Source: Clostridiales bacterium (GTDB taxonomy: Bacteria > Bacillota > Clostridia > Oscillospirales > Oscillospiraceae). Taken from it: 39,517 bases of DNA. This document shows positions 23,766-31,717 of this stretch, one piece after another. How positions within the stretch are numbered: the first letter of the stretch is position 1; every line of letters starts with the position of its first letter. Below the pieces are notes generated by a model, which searched no databases, was not told the origin of the DNA, and saw only the letters and a program-made list of their open reading frames with translations. A program made the position numbers and the translations under genes. The DNA lies in assembly GCA_004558115.1 (NCBI GenBank), contig SFDT01000015.1, positions 1 through 39,517 on the forward strand, in the 5' to 3' direction.

Positions 23766-25016
23766 ATGAAGAAGCTGCTCACACTGATCCTGGCTCTGGC
23801 AATGGTCCTGTCTCTGGCCGCCTGCGGCGGTAAGAAGGAAGAAGCAAAGCCCGCCGAGGGAGATGCCCAGGCCTCCAGCGAACCCACAAAAATGACCCTC
23901 ATCCTGCGCGGCGGCACCTATGGCGACGTCATCAAGGCCGCCCTGCCCGCCTTCGAGGCGGAGCACAACGTCAAGTGCGAGGTCCTGGACCTGAGCTTTG
24001 ACGACCTTCACACCAAGATCGCCCTGAACGCCCCCAACCCCCAGGGTGAGTACGACCTGTGCATGGTGGACGGCTCCTGGATGGCCGAGTTCACCGCCAA
24101 CAACGTGCTGGCCAACCTCAGCGACATGGGGTACAGCTTTGACGATGACATCATCCCCGCCACCACCGACATCTGCATGGTGGACGGCGACATCTACCTG
24201 GCCCCCTACTTCGGCAACGTGACCGTCATGCTGTACAACAAGCAGCTCATCGCTGACGCCGGCTACGCACCCGAGGACATCGACACCTTCGCCGACCTGA
24301 TGGATATCGCCCAGAAGACCAACGCCGCCGGCAAGAAGGGCTTCCTCATCCGCGGCGGCTCCGGCGACAACATCGTCTCCGACTTCATCCCCCACCTGCT
24401 GGCCTACGGCGGCTGGGTCGTGGATGAGAATAACCAGCCCACCGTGAACACCCCCGAGTTCAAGGCCGCTTTCCAGAACTACATCAACCTGTACAAGCTG
24501 GGCGACACCATGGACAAGGATGACATCGTGGCCGCCATCGACAACGGCGACGCCGCTCTGGCCCAGGGCTGGCCCGGCTGGTATGTCCCCACCGCGGACT
24601 CCAACGCCAACTACACCGTCATCCCCACCAAGCTGGACGACAACGACACCCCCAAGAACACCTCCATGTACGGCGTGTGGACCATCGGCGTGTGCGAGAA
24701 CAGCCCCAACAAGGAGCTGGCTCTGGAGCTGCTGAAGTACCTGATGGACCCCGAGGTCCAGCTGGCCTCTATCGACGGCGGCGGCGTGCCCTGCCGGTAC
24801 AGCTGCCTGCTGAATGCTGACGTCCTGGCCAAGTATCCCCATCTGGAGACCGTCTGCTCCGCTCTGGAGACTGGCGTGTACCGCCCCGTCATTGAGGAGT
24901 GGGCCGAGTTCACCAACATCCTGGGCATGGAGATGGACGCTGTCATCCAGGGCACCAAGGATATGGACAAGGGCCTGGCCGACGCCCAGTCCGCTCTGGA
25001 GGCCCTGCTGGCCTGA
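23766..25016 (+). CDS. extracellular solute-binding lipoprotein of the ABC importer (family 1 type)
   Basis: A 416-residue lipid-anchored binding protein that captures the substrate outside the cell. The signal peptide ends in LSLAAC, with Cys20 as the lipidated residue, followed by an acidic, lysine-containing linker. The mature part has the two-lobe pattern of family 1 sugar-binding proteins (LPAFEAEHNVKCEVLDLSFDDLHTKIALN, DGSWMAEFTANN, DAALAQGWPGW). Tryptophan and tyrosine residues are plentiful, as in sugar-binding clefts. ATG23766 follows TTAGGAGGAAAAGAA. The codon use is more biased than in its neighbours, consistent with high expression, and a 14-bp hairpin follows the gene. The exact ligand cannot be read from sequence. 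Confidence 0.94.
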   Translation: MKKLLTLILALAMVLSLAACGGKKEEAKPAEGDAQASSEPTKMTLILRGGTYGDVIKAALPAFEAEHNVKCEVLDLSFDDLHTKIALNAPNPQGEYDLCMVDGSWMAEFTANNVLANLSDMGYSFDDDIIPATTDICMVDGDIYLAPYFGNVTVMLYNKQLIADAGYAPEDIDTFADLMDIAQKTNAAGKKGFLIRGGSGDNIVSDFIPHLLAYGGWVVDENNQPTVNTPEFKAAFQNYINLYKLGDTMDKDDIVAAIDNGDAALAQGWPGWYVPTADSNANYTVIPTKLDDNDTPKNTSMYGVWTIGVCENSPNKELALELLKYLMDPEVQLASIDGGGVPCRYSCLLNADVLAKYPHLETVCSALETGVYRPVIEEWAEFTNILGMEMDAVIQGTKDMDKGLADAQSALEALLA

Positions 25017-25060
25017 GCGGTCCCGCACCCTGCATCTTGAACGGATCTGAACAAAAACGC

Positions 25061-25094
25061 CCTCCCGGCGCCGCCTCCGTGCGGCGCCGGGAGG
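25061..25094 (+). repeat. strong intercistronic hairpin after the binding-protein gene
   Basis: CCTCCCGGCGCCGC and its exact complement form a 14-bp stem with a CTCCGT loop. There is no T-run. Such hairpins protect the upstream mRNA and raise binding-protein output relative to the permease. Confidence 0.7.
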
Positions 25095-25146
25095 AGAGAC
25101 CATTATTTTGAGCCATGCCGCGCAAAGCGGCGGAATGGGGGAACTT

Positions 25147-26049
25147 ATGAAGCAAGCCGCCTTAAAAGTGAAGCGCACCAGGGAACCCCACCTGGGTGAG
25201 CGCGCCTTTCCCCGCCTGATGCTGGCCCCCACGCTGGTGGTGATGGCTATCCTGACGGCGTATCCTCTGGTTTTTACCTTTGTTTACAGCTTTACCGATT
25301 ACCAATACCTCAAAGGCGCGGAGAACGCCTCCTTTGTGGCGCTGAAAAACTACGCCGACCTGATTCAAAACGTCTATTTCCGCCAGGCAGTCTGGAATAC
25401 CGTCAAGTTCACGCTTTTGGCCGTGTTCTTTGAGATGGTCATCGGATTGCTCATCGCGGTTTTCATCAATAGCCTCCGGCGGGGCCAGAAGGTCATGCGC
25501 ACACTGCTGCTGCTGCCGTACCTGCTGCCTGCGGTGACGGTGGCCCTCAGCTGGCGCATGATGCTCTCCTCCAATTACGGCATCGTCAACCAGGTGCTGG
25601 AGAGCCTGCACCTGCCGGTGTACAACTGGTTCATGGACACCAAGACCGCCTTCGGCACCATTTTGCTCATCGACGTGTGGCAGAACGTCCCCTTTGTGTT
25701 TTTGCTGCTGTACGCGTCCTTGCAGTCTGTGTCAGAGAGCCAGTACGAGGCCGCCCGCATCGACGGCGCCGGTGTGATCCAGCAGTTCTGGTATGTGACC
25801 ATTCCCAACATCAAAAACGGACTGGCCCTGTGCGCCCTGCTGCGGACCATCGACACCTTCCGCCTGTTCGAGAAGGTGAATATCCTGACCGGCGGCGGCC
25901 CGGCCGGCACCACCTCCACCATCACGCAGTACCTGTATAACTACGGTATCCGGAACCTGAAGTTCGGCTTTGGCAGTGCCGGCGCCATCGTCATGACACT
26001 GCTGGTGCTGATCCTGGCCAGTGCTTACATCAAACGTGCCATTAAATGA
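25147..26049 (+). CDS. carbohydrate ABC transporter permease (MalF/UgpA type)
   Basis: A 300-residue permease, partner of the MalG-type subunit. Six hydrophobic segments follow a basic N-terminus (VKRTREPHLGERAFPRLMLAPTLVVMAILTAYPL). The EAA loop reads SVSESQYEAARIDGAGVIQQFWYVTIPNIKNG (about residues 196-227), and TGGGPAGTTSTITQYLYNYG is conserved among MalF/UgpA proteins. ATG25147 is taken as the start with GGGGGAA upstream; ATG25135 and TTG25108 are in frame but less well placed. The stop overlaps the next gene by four bases (ATGA), so the hydrolase is translated from the same message. Confidence 0.92.
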   Translation: MKQAALKVKRTREPHLGERAFPRLMLAPTLVVMAILTAYPLVFTFVYSFTDYQYLKGAENASFVALKNYADLIQNVYFRQAVWNTVKFTLLAVFFEMVIGLLIAVFINSLRRGQKVMRTLLLLPYLLPAVTVALSWRMMLSSNYGIVNQVLESLHLPVYNWFMDTKTAFGTILLIDVWQNVPFVFLLLYASLQSVSESQYEAARIDGAGVIQQFWYVTIPNIKNGLALCALLRTIDTFRLFEKVNILTGGGPAGTTSTITQYLYNYGIRNLKFGFGSAGAIVMTLLVLILASAYIKRAIK

Positions 26050-27056
26050 CGCCTATGGATGAATGCAATCTGACATTTGTAAATGTGGGCTACGGCGAGG
26101 CCGTGGTGCTGCGGTGCCCCGCGCCGGAGCGCCCCGGCGGCTGGTTCGTCATGGTCATTGACGGCGGCAGCGGCGAGGCGGAGGAGTACGCGGACCGTGC
26201 CTCCGGCCGGCTGACGCTGGCGGAATACCTGGCGGCGGCCGGCGTGGACCATATCGACTGCATGGTGGCCACCCACATCCATGAGGACCATGTCTGCGGC
26301 CTGCTGCCGGCGGCGGAGCGCTGGCGGCCGGCGGAGCTGTGGCAGACGCTGCCCCCGGCCTTTTACCGGGAGGCCATGCATCTGTTGGACACCTCCACGG
26401 CGAAAACGGCTTCCCAGAGCAAGTTCCTGCGGGCATTGAACGACTACCAGCGCCTGTGCGGCCTGGTGGAAGCGGGAGGCGGCGCCATCCGAAGATTTTC
26501 CGCCGGCGATAGCGGAGTGCTTTGCAGCGGCCTGCGGTATCAGGTGCTGGCACCCGGCGCGGAGCGGGCCGGCGCCCTGGAGCGCGGCTGCCGGGAGCTG
26601 TTCGCGGAGCGGGAGTCCCAGGATTTCCTGGAAAAGCTCAGCGCCCTGGATGCCCGGATGAACAATTACAGTTTGATTTTGCGGCTGGAGTACCGGGGCA
26701 CCCGTATCCTGCTGCCCGGCGACACCAACCGCGCCGGGTACGGGGACATCGCGCCCGGACAGCTGCGGGCGGAGCTGTTCAAGGTGGGCCACCACGGTCA
26801 GAAGGACGGCGCCTCGCCGGAGCTGCTGGCGGCTGTGCAGCCTGAAATGGTGGTCTGCTGTGCCTCCAGTGACCGCCGCTATGAAAGCGCCCATCCCGAC
26901 ACCATGGCCATGATCGAAAAAGTGGGGGGAACGGTATATTTTTCCGACTGCCCCCGGATAGGGGACCCATCCCGCGGCCCGGCGCCTCACCAGGCGCTGA
27001 CCTTCACCGCTAGAGAGGGCGGGGAGCTGACCGCCCGGTATGTGGAGCGTATATAA
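26046..27056 (+). CDS. metallo-beta-lactamase-fold hydrolase (ComEC/Rec2 hydrolase-domain type)
   Basis: A 336-residue soluble hydrolase. The metal-binding motif HIHEDH is at residues 77-82 (His77, His79, Asp81, His82). Further ligands fit the later LLPGDTNRAGYG and VGHHGQKDGASPELL segments. Proteins of this type resemble the cytoplasm-independent hydrolase domain of ComEC, but no membrane part is present and no signal peptide is visible. The start at 26046 overlaps the permease stop (ATGA); ATG26055 is an alternative. As the last gene of the sugar transporter operon, it may act on the imported compound or a phosphorylated derivative, for example as a phosphodiesterase or lactonase; this is inference only. 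A terminator follows. Confidence 0.82.
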   Translation: MTPMDECNLTFVNVGYGEAVVLRCPAPERPGGWFVMVIDGGSGEAEEYADRASGRLTLAEYLAAAGVDHIDCMVATHIHEDHVCGLLPAAERWRPAELWQTLPPAFYREAMHLLDTSTAKTASQSKFLRALNDYQRLCGLVEAGGGAIRRFSAGDSGVLCSGLRYQVLAPGAERAGALERGCRELFAERESQDFLEKLSALDARMNNYSLILRLEYRGTRILLPGDTNRAGYGDIAPGQLRAELFKVGHHGQKDGASPELLAAVQPEMVVCCASSDRRYESAHPDTMAMIEKVGGTVYFSDCPRIGDPSRGPAPHQALTFTAREGGELTARYVERI

Positions 27057-27058
27057 AA

Positions 27059-27087
27059 AGTCCGGGCCGTCCGGCCCGGGCTTTTTT
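27059..27087 (+). terminator. intrinsic terminator of the ABC operon
   Basis: CCGGGCC / GGCCCGG, extended by AG/CT and a T-G pair, is followed by six T residues. Confidence 0.9.
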
Positions 27088-27203
27088 CGTCAGAGAAGTC
27101 AAACGTTTACCAAAATCAGACGGAGAAAGGCGGGCAAACAGCTAGGAAAACGAGCTTCTTTTCGTGCAAATCTACAAAAATAGATGGGTGATAAGGAAAC
27201 ATA

Positions 27204-27232
27204 TTGACATTTTCCTGCATAAATGGTACAAA
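27204..27232 (+). promoter_or_regulatory. sigma-A promoter of the mgtC pair
   Basis: TTGACA (27204-27209) and TACAAA (27227-27232) are 17 bases apart. It lies in a 339-base non-coding gap (27057-27395) and leaves a leader of about 155 bases. Upstream, AAACGTTT occurs at 27101-27108. Confidence 0.7.
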
Positions 27233-27273
27233 GAATAAAACCATTCCGCCGATGAAACAAAAGTGTATTTACG

Positions 27274-27305
27274 CAAACGCTTTCGCTATGAGCGAAAAGC
27301 GTTTG
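27274..27305 (+). promoter_or_regulatory. leader hairpin of the mgtC pair
   Basis: CAAACGCTTTCGCT and AGCGAAAAGCGTTTG form a 14-bp stem with one bulged A and an ATG loop, inside the leader of the mgtC-like genes. There is no T-run. Its left arm contains GCAAACGCTT (from 27273), the same 10-mer as in the operator at 21554. It could be an RNA structure, a DNA operator, or both. Confidence 0.5.
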
Positions 27306-27395
27306 TTATCATATGCGCGAAAGGGGAAAAACGGCCCGGAGACTTCCTGTATATCATGACAGTGCGGTTTCCCGGGAGAAAAGGAGAGTGGCCCT

Positions 27396-28121
27396 GTGTT
27401 TGCATTTTTTGACCAGCTGCGGCAATTGAATCTGGCGTCCATCCTGCTGCGGCTGACCCTGGCTATGCTGTTCGGCGGCCTCATCGGTCTGGAGCGGGAG
27501 CGCAAGCGCCGGCCGGCGGGCTTTCGGACGTATATGCTGGTGTGTCTGGGCGCGGCGCTGACCATGCTGCTGAGCCAGTATGAATATTATATGATCACAA
27601 ACGACTGGGCGGCGCTGGCGGGGGAGATCGGCATCCGCACGGATGTGTCCCGCTTCGGTGCCCAGGTCATCAACGGCATCGGATTCCTGGGTGCCGGCAC
27701 CATCATCGTCACCGGCCGCCAGGAGGTGAAGGGCCTGACCACCGCGGCGGGCCTGTGGGCCTCCGCCTGTATGGGCCTGGCCATCGGCGCGGGCTTTTAC
27801 GAGTGCGTGCTGCTGGGCTTTTTGCTGATCTTTCTGGCCATCCGGCTGCTGCCGTATGTGGAGAACTCCATCATTGAAAACGCCCGCAACATGAATATTT
27901 ACGTGGAATTCCAGTCGCTGGACGATGTGGGCGCCATCATCAACCGCATCAAATCCCAGGGCGCGCAGATCTATGAGGTGGATATTGAGCGGGGCCGGGA
28001 GGAAAACCTCCTCCGTCCCAGCGCGGTGTTCACCATCCGCCTTCGCCAAAAGCAGGCTCACACCCGTGTGCTGGCCGCCATTTCAGAGGTCGAGGGCGTC
28101 TATACCATTGATGAGATCTGA
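27396..28121 (+). CDS. MgtC/SapB family membrane protein, copy 1
   Basis: A 241-residue protein of the MgtC family, involved in magnesium homeostasis and in modulating ATP synthase in known cases. The N-terminal membrane domain has the family core: MLFGGLIGLERERKRRPAGFRTYMLVCLGAALTML, then GIGFLGAGTIIV and VKGLTTAAGLWASACMGLAIG, with about five hydrophobic segments. The C-terminal soluble domain (about 160-241) resembles the ACT-like tail of MgtC/YhiD proteins. GTG27396 has AAGGAGAG about seven bases upstream. It is separated by only 18 bases from a paralogue. The long leader with a hairpin hints at RNA-level or repressor control. Confidence 0.92.
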   Translation: MFAFFDQLRQLNLASILLRLTLAMLFGGLIGLERERKRRPAGFRTYMLVCLGAALTMLLSQYEYYMITNDWAALAGEIGIRTDVSRFGAQVINGIGFLGAGTIIVTGRQEVKGLTTAAGLWASACMGLAIGAGFYECVLLGFLLIFLAIRLLPYVENSIIENARNMNIYVEFQSLDDVGAIINRIKSQGAQIYEVDIERGREENLLRPSAVFTIRLRQKQAHTRVLAAISEVEGVYTIDEI

Positions 28122-28139
28122 GGAAGGGGGAGAATTGCT

Positions 28140-28832
28140 GTGATCGCTTTTTTTGACAGCCTGCGGGACATCAACATGGTGTCTGTGTTTGTGCGGATGC
28201 TGCTGGCAGTGGTCTGCGGCGGCGTCATCGGTATGGAGCGGGAATACAAGCGCCGGCCGGCGGGCTTCCGCACCCATATCCTCATTTGCTTGGGCGCGGC
28301 CATGACCACCCTGACCAGCCAGTACCTGTACCTCTATATGCATTATTACACCGATATGGCCCGCCTGGGCGCCCAGGTGGTGGCCGGCATCGGCTTCATC
28401 GGCGCCGGTACCATCATCGTCACCCGCCAGCAGCGGGTCAAGGGCCTGACCACCGCGGCAGGCCTGTGGACCTCCGCCATCGTGGGTCTGGCCCTGGGCG
28501 GCGGCTTTTACGAGGGCGGCATTTTCACCACGGTGCTCATCCTGCTGGCAGAGCTGGTGTTTGCCCGGCTGGAGTACCGGATGCTGGAGAATGCGCCGGA
28601 GATCAACCTGTACATGGAATATACGGACCGGACCTGCCTGGAAAAGGTGCTGAAGCTGTTCCGGGAATTGAATCTGAAAATTTTGAACCTGGAGATCACC
28701 CGTCCCACCGGCAGCGAGCACCACAACGCCTGTGCCATTTTCTCCCTGCGGCTCAACAAGAAGTGCCAGGTGGAGAAGCTGCTGGCGGATATCCATGCCA
28801 CACGGGGCGTTTTGTCCGTGGAGGAGCTGTAA
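28140..28832 (+). CDS. MgtC/SapB family membrane protein, copy 2
   Basis: A 230-residue paralogue of the preceding protein with the same layout: VCGGVIGMEREYKRRPAGFRTHILICLGAAMTTL, GIGFIGAGTIIV and VKGLTTAAGLWTSAIVGLALGGGFY, then a soluble C-terminal domain. The membrane halves are highly similar while the C-terminal domains have diverged, suggesting tandem duplication followed by specialisation of the regulatory part, or a heteromeric pair. GTG28140 follows AAGGGGGAG. It lacks the extra loop (NDWAALAGEIGIRTD) seen in copy 1 between the second and third segments. The following gene has its own promoter, so the operon ends here. Confidence 0.92.
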   Translation: MIAFFDSLRDINMVSVFVRMLLAVVCGGVIGMEREYKRRPAGFRTHILICLGAAMTTLTSQYLYLYMHYYTDMARLGAQVVAGIGFIGAGTIIVTRQQRVKGLTTAAGLWTSAIVGLALGGGFYEGGIFTTVLILLAELVFARLEYRMLENAPEINLYMEYTDRTCLEKVLKLFRELNLKILNLEITRPTGSEHHNACAIFSLRLNKKCQVEKLLADIHATRGVLSVEEL

Positions 28833-28847
28833 AAACGGCGGAGGGAC

Positions 28848-28876
28848 TTTACGCTGGCGTCTGAAAATGGTACAAT
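28848..28876 (+). promoter_or_regulatory. promoter of the PfkB kinase gene
   Basis: TTTACG (28848-28853) and TACAAT (28871-28876) are 17 bases apart, beginning 16 bases after the second mgtC-like gene. Confidence 0.6.
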
Positions 28877-28910
28877 AAAGCTGGAAACCAATCAGAAGGG
28901 AGCCCATGAG

Positions 28911-29792
28911 ATGAAGAAAGAATATGATGTGCTGGTCATCGGGCCGGTATCCCTGGACCACAATATCGACTATCAGGGCAATGAGCGCAAGGAGGTAGGC
29001 GGCGCCGTGGTGGCCTCCGGCTTCGCGGCGGCCAAAAGCGGCAACCGCACGGCGGTGTTCACCAAGCTGAATCCCGACGACGCCAACGTGGAGGAGCGCT
29101 TCGCGGGCTCCGGCGCGGATGTTTACTGGAAAGCGTCCCAGGCCACCTGCTCCATCCGCAACCAGTATTTCACCGCCGATAAGGAAAAGCGGGCCTGCAC
29201 CTCCATGGGCGTGTGCGACCCCTTCCGCTTTGATGAGCTGCCGGACATCGATACGAAGATCTACCATTTCGCCGGCTTGGTGTACGGTGATTTTGACGGT
29301 GCCCTGTTCGCCGAGGCGGCGAAGCACGGCAAGGTGGCCGTGGATGTCCAGTGCCTGCTGCGCCATGTGGAGGCGGACAAGACCATGGCCTTCCACGATT
29401 GGGCGGAGAAAAAGGAGTACCTTCCCTGCATTGATTATTTGAAGACCGACGCTGCCGAGGCGGAGATCCTCACGGGGCTGACGGACCGGGCGGAGGCCGC
29501 CCGCCTGCTGCACCAGTGGGGCGCCAAGGAGGTCCTCATCACCCATAACACCGAGGTCCTGGCCTATGACGGCAAGGCCATTTACACCTGCCCCATCAAG
29601 GCCCGGAACCTGTCCGGCCGCACCGGCCGGGGCGACACCACCTTCGCCGGCTATATCACGGAGCGCCAGCGGGCCGGTATCGCCGACGCCTTGCAGTACT
29701 GCACGGCGCTGGTCTCCCTGAAGATGGAGACCCCCGGTCCCTTCCAGGGCACCCGGCAGGATGTGCTGGATTACATCCATACCTTCTATTGA
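28911..29792 (+). CDS. PfkB family carbohydrate/nucleoside kinase
   Basis: A 293-residue kinase of the ribokinase/PfkB family, which phosphorylates sugars or nucleosides with ATP. The N-terminal VLVIGPVSLDHNIDYQGNERKEVGGAVVASGFAAAKSG replaces the usual GG-N motif with GGAVVASGFA. The anion-hole and catalytic motif is GRTGRGDTTFAGY, with Asp242 as the general base. A cysteine pair (ATCSIRNQYFTADKEKRACTSMG) lies in the lid region. It is unlike PsuK in this window: no helix-turn-helix, and a different N-terminus. ATG28911 has AAGGGAG upstream. The gene is monocistronic, and its substrate cannot be deduced from its surroundings. Confidence 0.88.
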   Translation: MKKEYDVLVIGPVSLDHNIDYQGNERKEVGGAVVASGFAAAKSGNRTAVFTKLNPDDANVEERFAGSGADVYWKASQATCSIRNQYFTADKEKRACTSMGVCDPFRFDELPDIDTKIYHFAGLVYGDFDGALFAEAAKHGKVAVDVQCLLRHVEADKTMAFHDWAEKKEYLPCIDYLKTDAAEAEILTGLTDRAEAARLLHQWGAKEVLITHNTEVLAYDGKAIYTCPIKARNLSGRTGRGDTTFAGYITERQRAGIADALQYCTALVSLKMETPGPFQGTRQDVLDYIHTFY

Positions 29793-29806
29793 GCCGTATG
29801 CTTCCG

Positions 29807-29836
29807 GCCCCGCCTGCACAGCAGGCGGGGCTTTTT
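29807..29836 (+). terminator. intrinsic terminator of the PfkB gene
   Basis: GCCCCGCCTGC / GCAGGCGGGGC, a perfect 11-bp stem with an ACA loop, is followed by TTTTT. Confidence 0.93.
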
Positions 29837-29914
29837 GCAGACACATACAGCTAAATTGTCCATATATTGAGAATATGCGTCGCTGGTGCGCGGACAATTT
29901 GTGTAAAAACGCAA

Positions 29915-29943
29915 TTGACATCCGGTAAGTGCCGTGGTATGGT
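29915..29943 (+). promoter_or_regulatory. sigma-A promoter of the glycine riboswitch transcript
   Basis: TTGACA (29915-29920) and TATGGT (29938-29943) are 17 bases apart. Transcription would begin near 29950, just ahead of the riboswitch. Confidence 0.75.
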
Positions 29944-29957
29944 AATAACACAATTCG

Positions 29958-30138
29958 ATAACGGCAAACGAAGTCCGTAGGGGAACGGCGCAAGCCTGCC
30001 GAAGGAGTGAAACTCTCAGGCGCCCGGAAAGCGGGTAGGGACTATGGATGGATGTGGCTCTGGAGAAGCCCGGTGACGGGTACCGAAGGTGCAAGGCGGC
30101 GCTGCCGCTGAATCTCTCAGGTAAAAGGACAGAGTAGG
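29958..30138 (+). ncRNA. tandem glycine riboswitch (two aptamers)
   Basis: Two consecutive glycine aptamers are visible. The first (about 29958-30045) contains GGCGCAAGCCTGCCGAAGG and AACTCTCAGGCGCC. The second (about 30050-30138) contains TACCGAAGGTGCAAGG and AATCTCTCAGGTAAAAGGAC. The CCGAAGG ... CTCTCAGG core in each copy is diagnostic of the glycine class. The RNA lies between its own promoter and the gene of an AGCS amino acid symporter, whose expression it should adjust to glycine level. Exact ends are approximate. Confidence 0.92.
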
Positions 30139-30141
30139 GGA

Positions 30142-30220
30142 ACGCGGATGTGGGAATCCGCGTGCGCCTGTGTTTTCTTTTCCGGGGCAGCTGGTGTTCA
30201 GCTGGTCCGTTTATTTTTTT
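30142..30220 (+). promoter_or_regulatory. expression-platform region of the glycine riboswitch
   Basis: ACGCGGAT / ATCCGCGT (30142-30149 with 30156-30163) is followed by GTTTTCTTTT a few bases on. Further down, CAGCTG GTGTT CAGCTG (30188-30204) leads into GTTTATTTTTTT. Either could act as a conditional terminator. The ribosome site AGGAGGG follows directly after the last T-run. Confidence 0.5.
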
Positions 30221-30237
30221 CAGGAGGGAAACAAACC

Positions 30238-31635
30238 ATGTTCGCATCTGTGGAATCCGCCTTACTTGACATCGTCGTCAAGATCAACACGTACCTGTCC
30301 AACTATATCCTGGTATTTTTGCTGGTGGCCGTTGGCCTGTGGTACTCCATCAAGACCCGTTTCGTCCAGGTCCGCTGCTTTGGCGAGGGCATGAAAAAGG
30401 TGTTCGGCAACCTGTCCCTGCGGGGCGGAAAGCAGGAACGGGGCATGAGCTCCTTCCAGGCGCTGGCCACCGCCATTGCCGCCCAGGTGGGCACCGGCAA
30501 CATCGTGGGCGCCTCCGGCGCCATCCTCACCGGCGGTCCCGGCGCCATCTTCTGGATGTGGATCATCGCCTTCTTCGGCATGGCCACCATTTACGCTGAG
30601 GCCACGTTGGCGCTGAAGACCCGCGTGGTGGATGAGGACGGCACCATCCACGGCGGCCCCGTGTACTACATCACCACCGCCTTTAAGGGCGCTTTCGGCA
30701 AGTTCCTGGCCGGCTTCTTCGCCGTGGCCATTATCCTGGCCCTGGGCTTCATGGGCTGCATGGTCCAGTCCAACTCCATCGGCTCCACCTTCCAGACGGC
30801 TTTCGGCATCCCCTCCTGGATCGTGGGTCTGGTGCTGGTGGCTATCTGCGGCATCATTTTCCTGGGCGGCGTCCAGCGGCTGGCCTCCGTCACGGAGAAG
30901 ATCGTCCCCATCATGGCGGCCATCTTCCTGGTGGGCGGCCTGGTCATCCTGGTGGCCCGCATCAAGTATCTCCCCGCGACCTTCGGCATGATCTTCAAGT
31001 ATGCTTTCCAGCCCCAGGCCATCATCGGCGGCGGCTTCGGCTACGCCATCAAGACCGCCATCAGCCAGGGCGCCAAGCGCGGCCTGTTCTCCAATGAGGC
31101 CGGTATGGGCTCCACGCCCCATGCCCACGCCCAGGCCAACGTGGCCGACCCCCACGACCAGGGCGTGGTGGCCATGATCGGCGTGTTCATCGACACCTTC
31201 GTAGTGCTGACCCTCAACGCACTGGTCATCATCTCCACCCTGTATACCTCTGACGGCATCCTGGCCAGCGGCGTCATTCCCGAGGGCATCGGCAAGGCCA
31301 ACCTGGCCCAGACGGCCTTCGGCACCGTGTTCGGCGCGAACCTGGGCGCCATGTTTGTGGCCATCTGCCTGTTCTTCTTCGCTTTCTCCACGGTCCTCAG
31401 CTGGAACCTGTTCGGCAAGATCAACGTTATTTACCTGTTCGGCAAGAAGTCCGTCAAGCTCTATTCCGCCGTGGCGCTGGTGTTCATCTTCCTGGGCACC
31501 GTCATGAGCAACGACCTGGTGTGGGAGCTGACCGATATGTTCAACAACCTCATGGTCATCCCCAACGCCATCGCCCTGTTCGCCCTCACCAGTATGGTGG
31601 TGAAATCCACCCACGGTGTCAGCGCGAAAAAGTGA
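30238..31635 (+). CDS. sodium:alanine/glycine symporter (AGCS family)
   Basis: A 465-residue membrane transporter of the alanine/glycine:cation symporter family. About eleven hydrophobic segments are visible. Family signatures include SSFQALATAIAAQVGTGNIVGASGAI near residue 74, GGPVYYI near 138, and the substrate-site region GAKRGLFSNEAGMGSTPHAHA near 280. ATG30238 follows AGGAGGGAAACAAACC; the longer frame runs through the riboswitch and is not coding. Placement behind a tandem glycine riboswitch makes glycine the likely substrate. Whether it imports glycine or relieves excess depends on the switch direction, which I cannot determine from sequence. A terminator follows. Confidence 0.94.
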   Translation: MFASVESALLDIVVKINTYLSNYILVFLLVAVGLWYSIKTRFVQVRCFGEGMKKVFGNLSLRGGKQERGMSSFQALATAIAAQVGTGNIVGASGAILTGGPGAIFWMWIIAFFGMATIYAEATLALKTRVVDEDGTIHGGPVYYITTAFKGAFGKFLAGFFAVAIILALGFMGCMVQSNSIGSTFQTAFGIPSWIVGLVLVAICGIIFLGGVQRLASVTEKIVPIMAAIFLVGGLVILVARIKYLPATFGMIFKYAFQPQAIIGGGFGYAIKTAISQGAKRGLFSNEAGMGSTPHAHAQANVADPHDQGVVAMIGVFIDTFVVLTLNALVIISTLYTSDGILASGVIPEGIGKANLAQTAFGTVFGANLGAMFVAICLFFFAFSTVLSWNLFGKINVIYLFGKKSVKLYSAVALVFIFLGTVMSNDLVWELTDMFNNLMVIPNAIALFALTSMVVKSTHGVSAKK

Positions 31636-31671
31636 GCGGATACAGCAGTCAAGTAAAGAAATTGCAATGAA

Positions 31672-31717
31672 AAAGCCGCCGCCCGGCCTCCGGACGGCGG
31701 CTTTCTCTGGCTTTTTA
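31672..31717 (+). terminator. intrinsic terminator of the symporter gene
   Basis: AAAGCCGCCG / CGGCGGCTTT encloses a 13-base GC-rich loop and is followed by CTCTGGCTTTTT. Confidence 0.8.

Noticed and set aside
27233..27395. A magnesium (M-box) riboswitch before the mgtC pair
   Set aside because: The leader is of suitable length, but I cannot find the conserved M-box elements, only one long hairpin.
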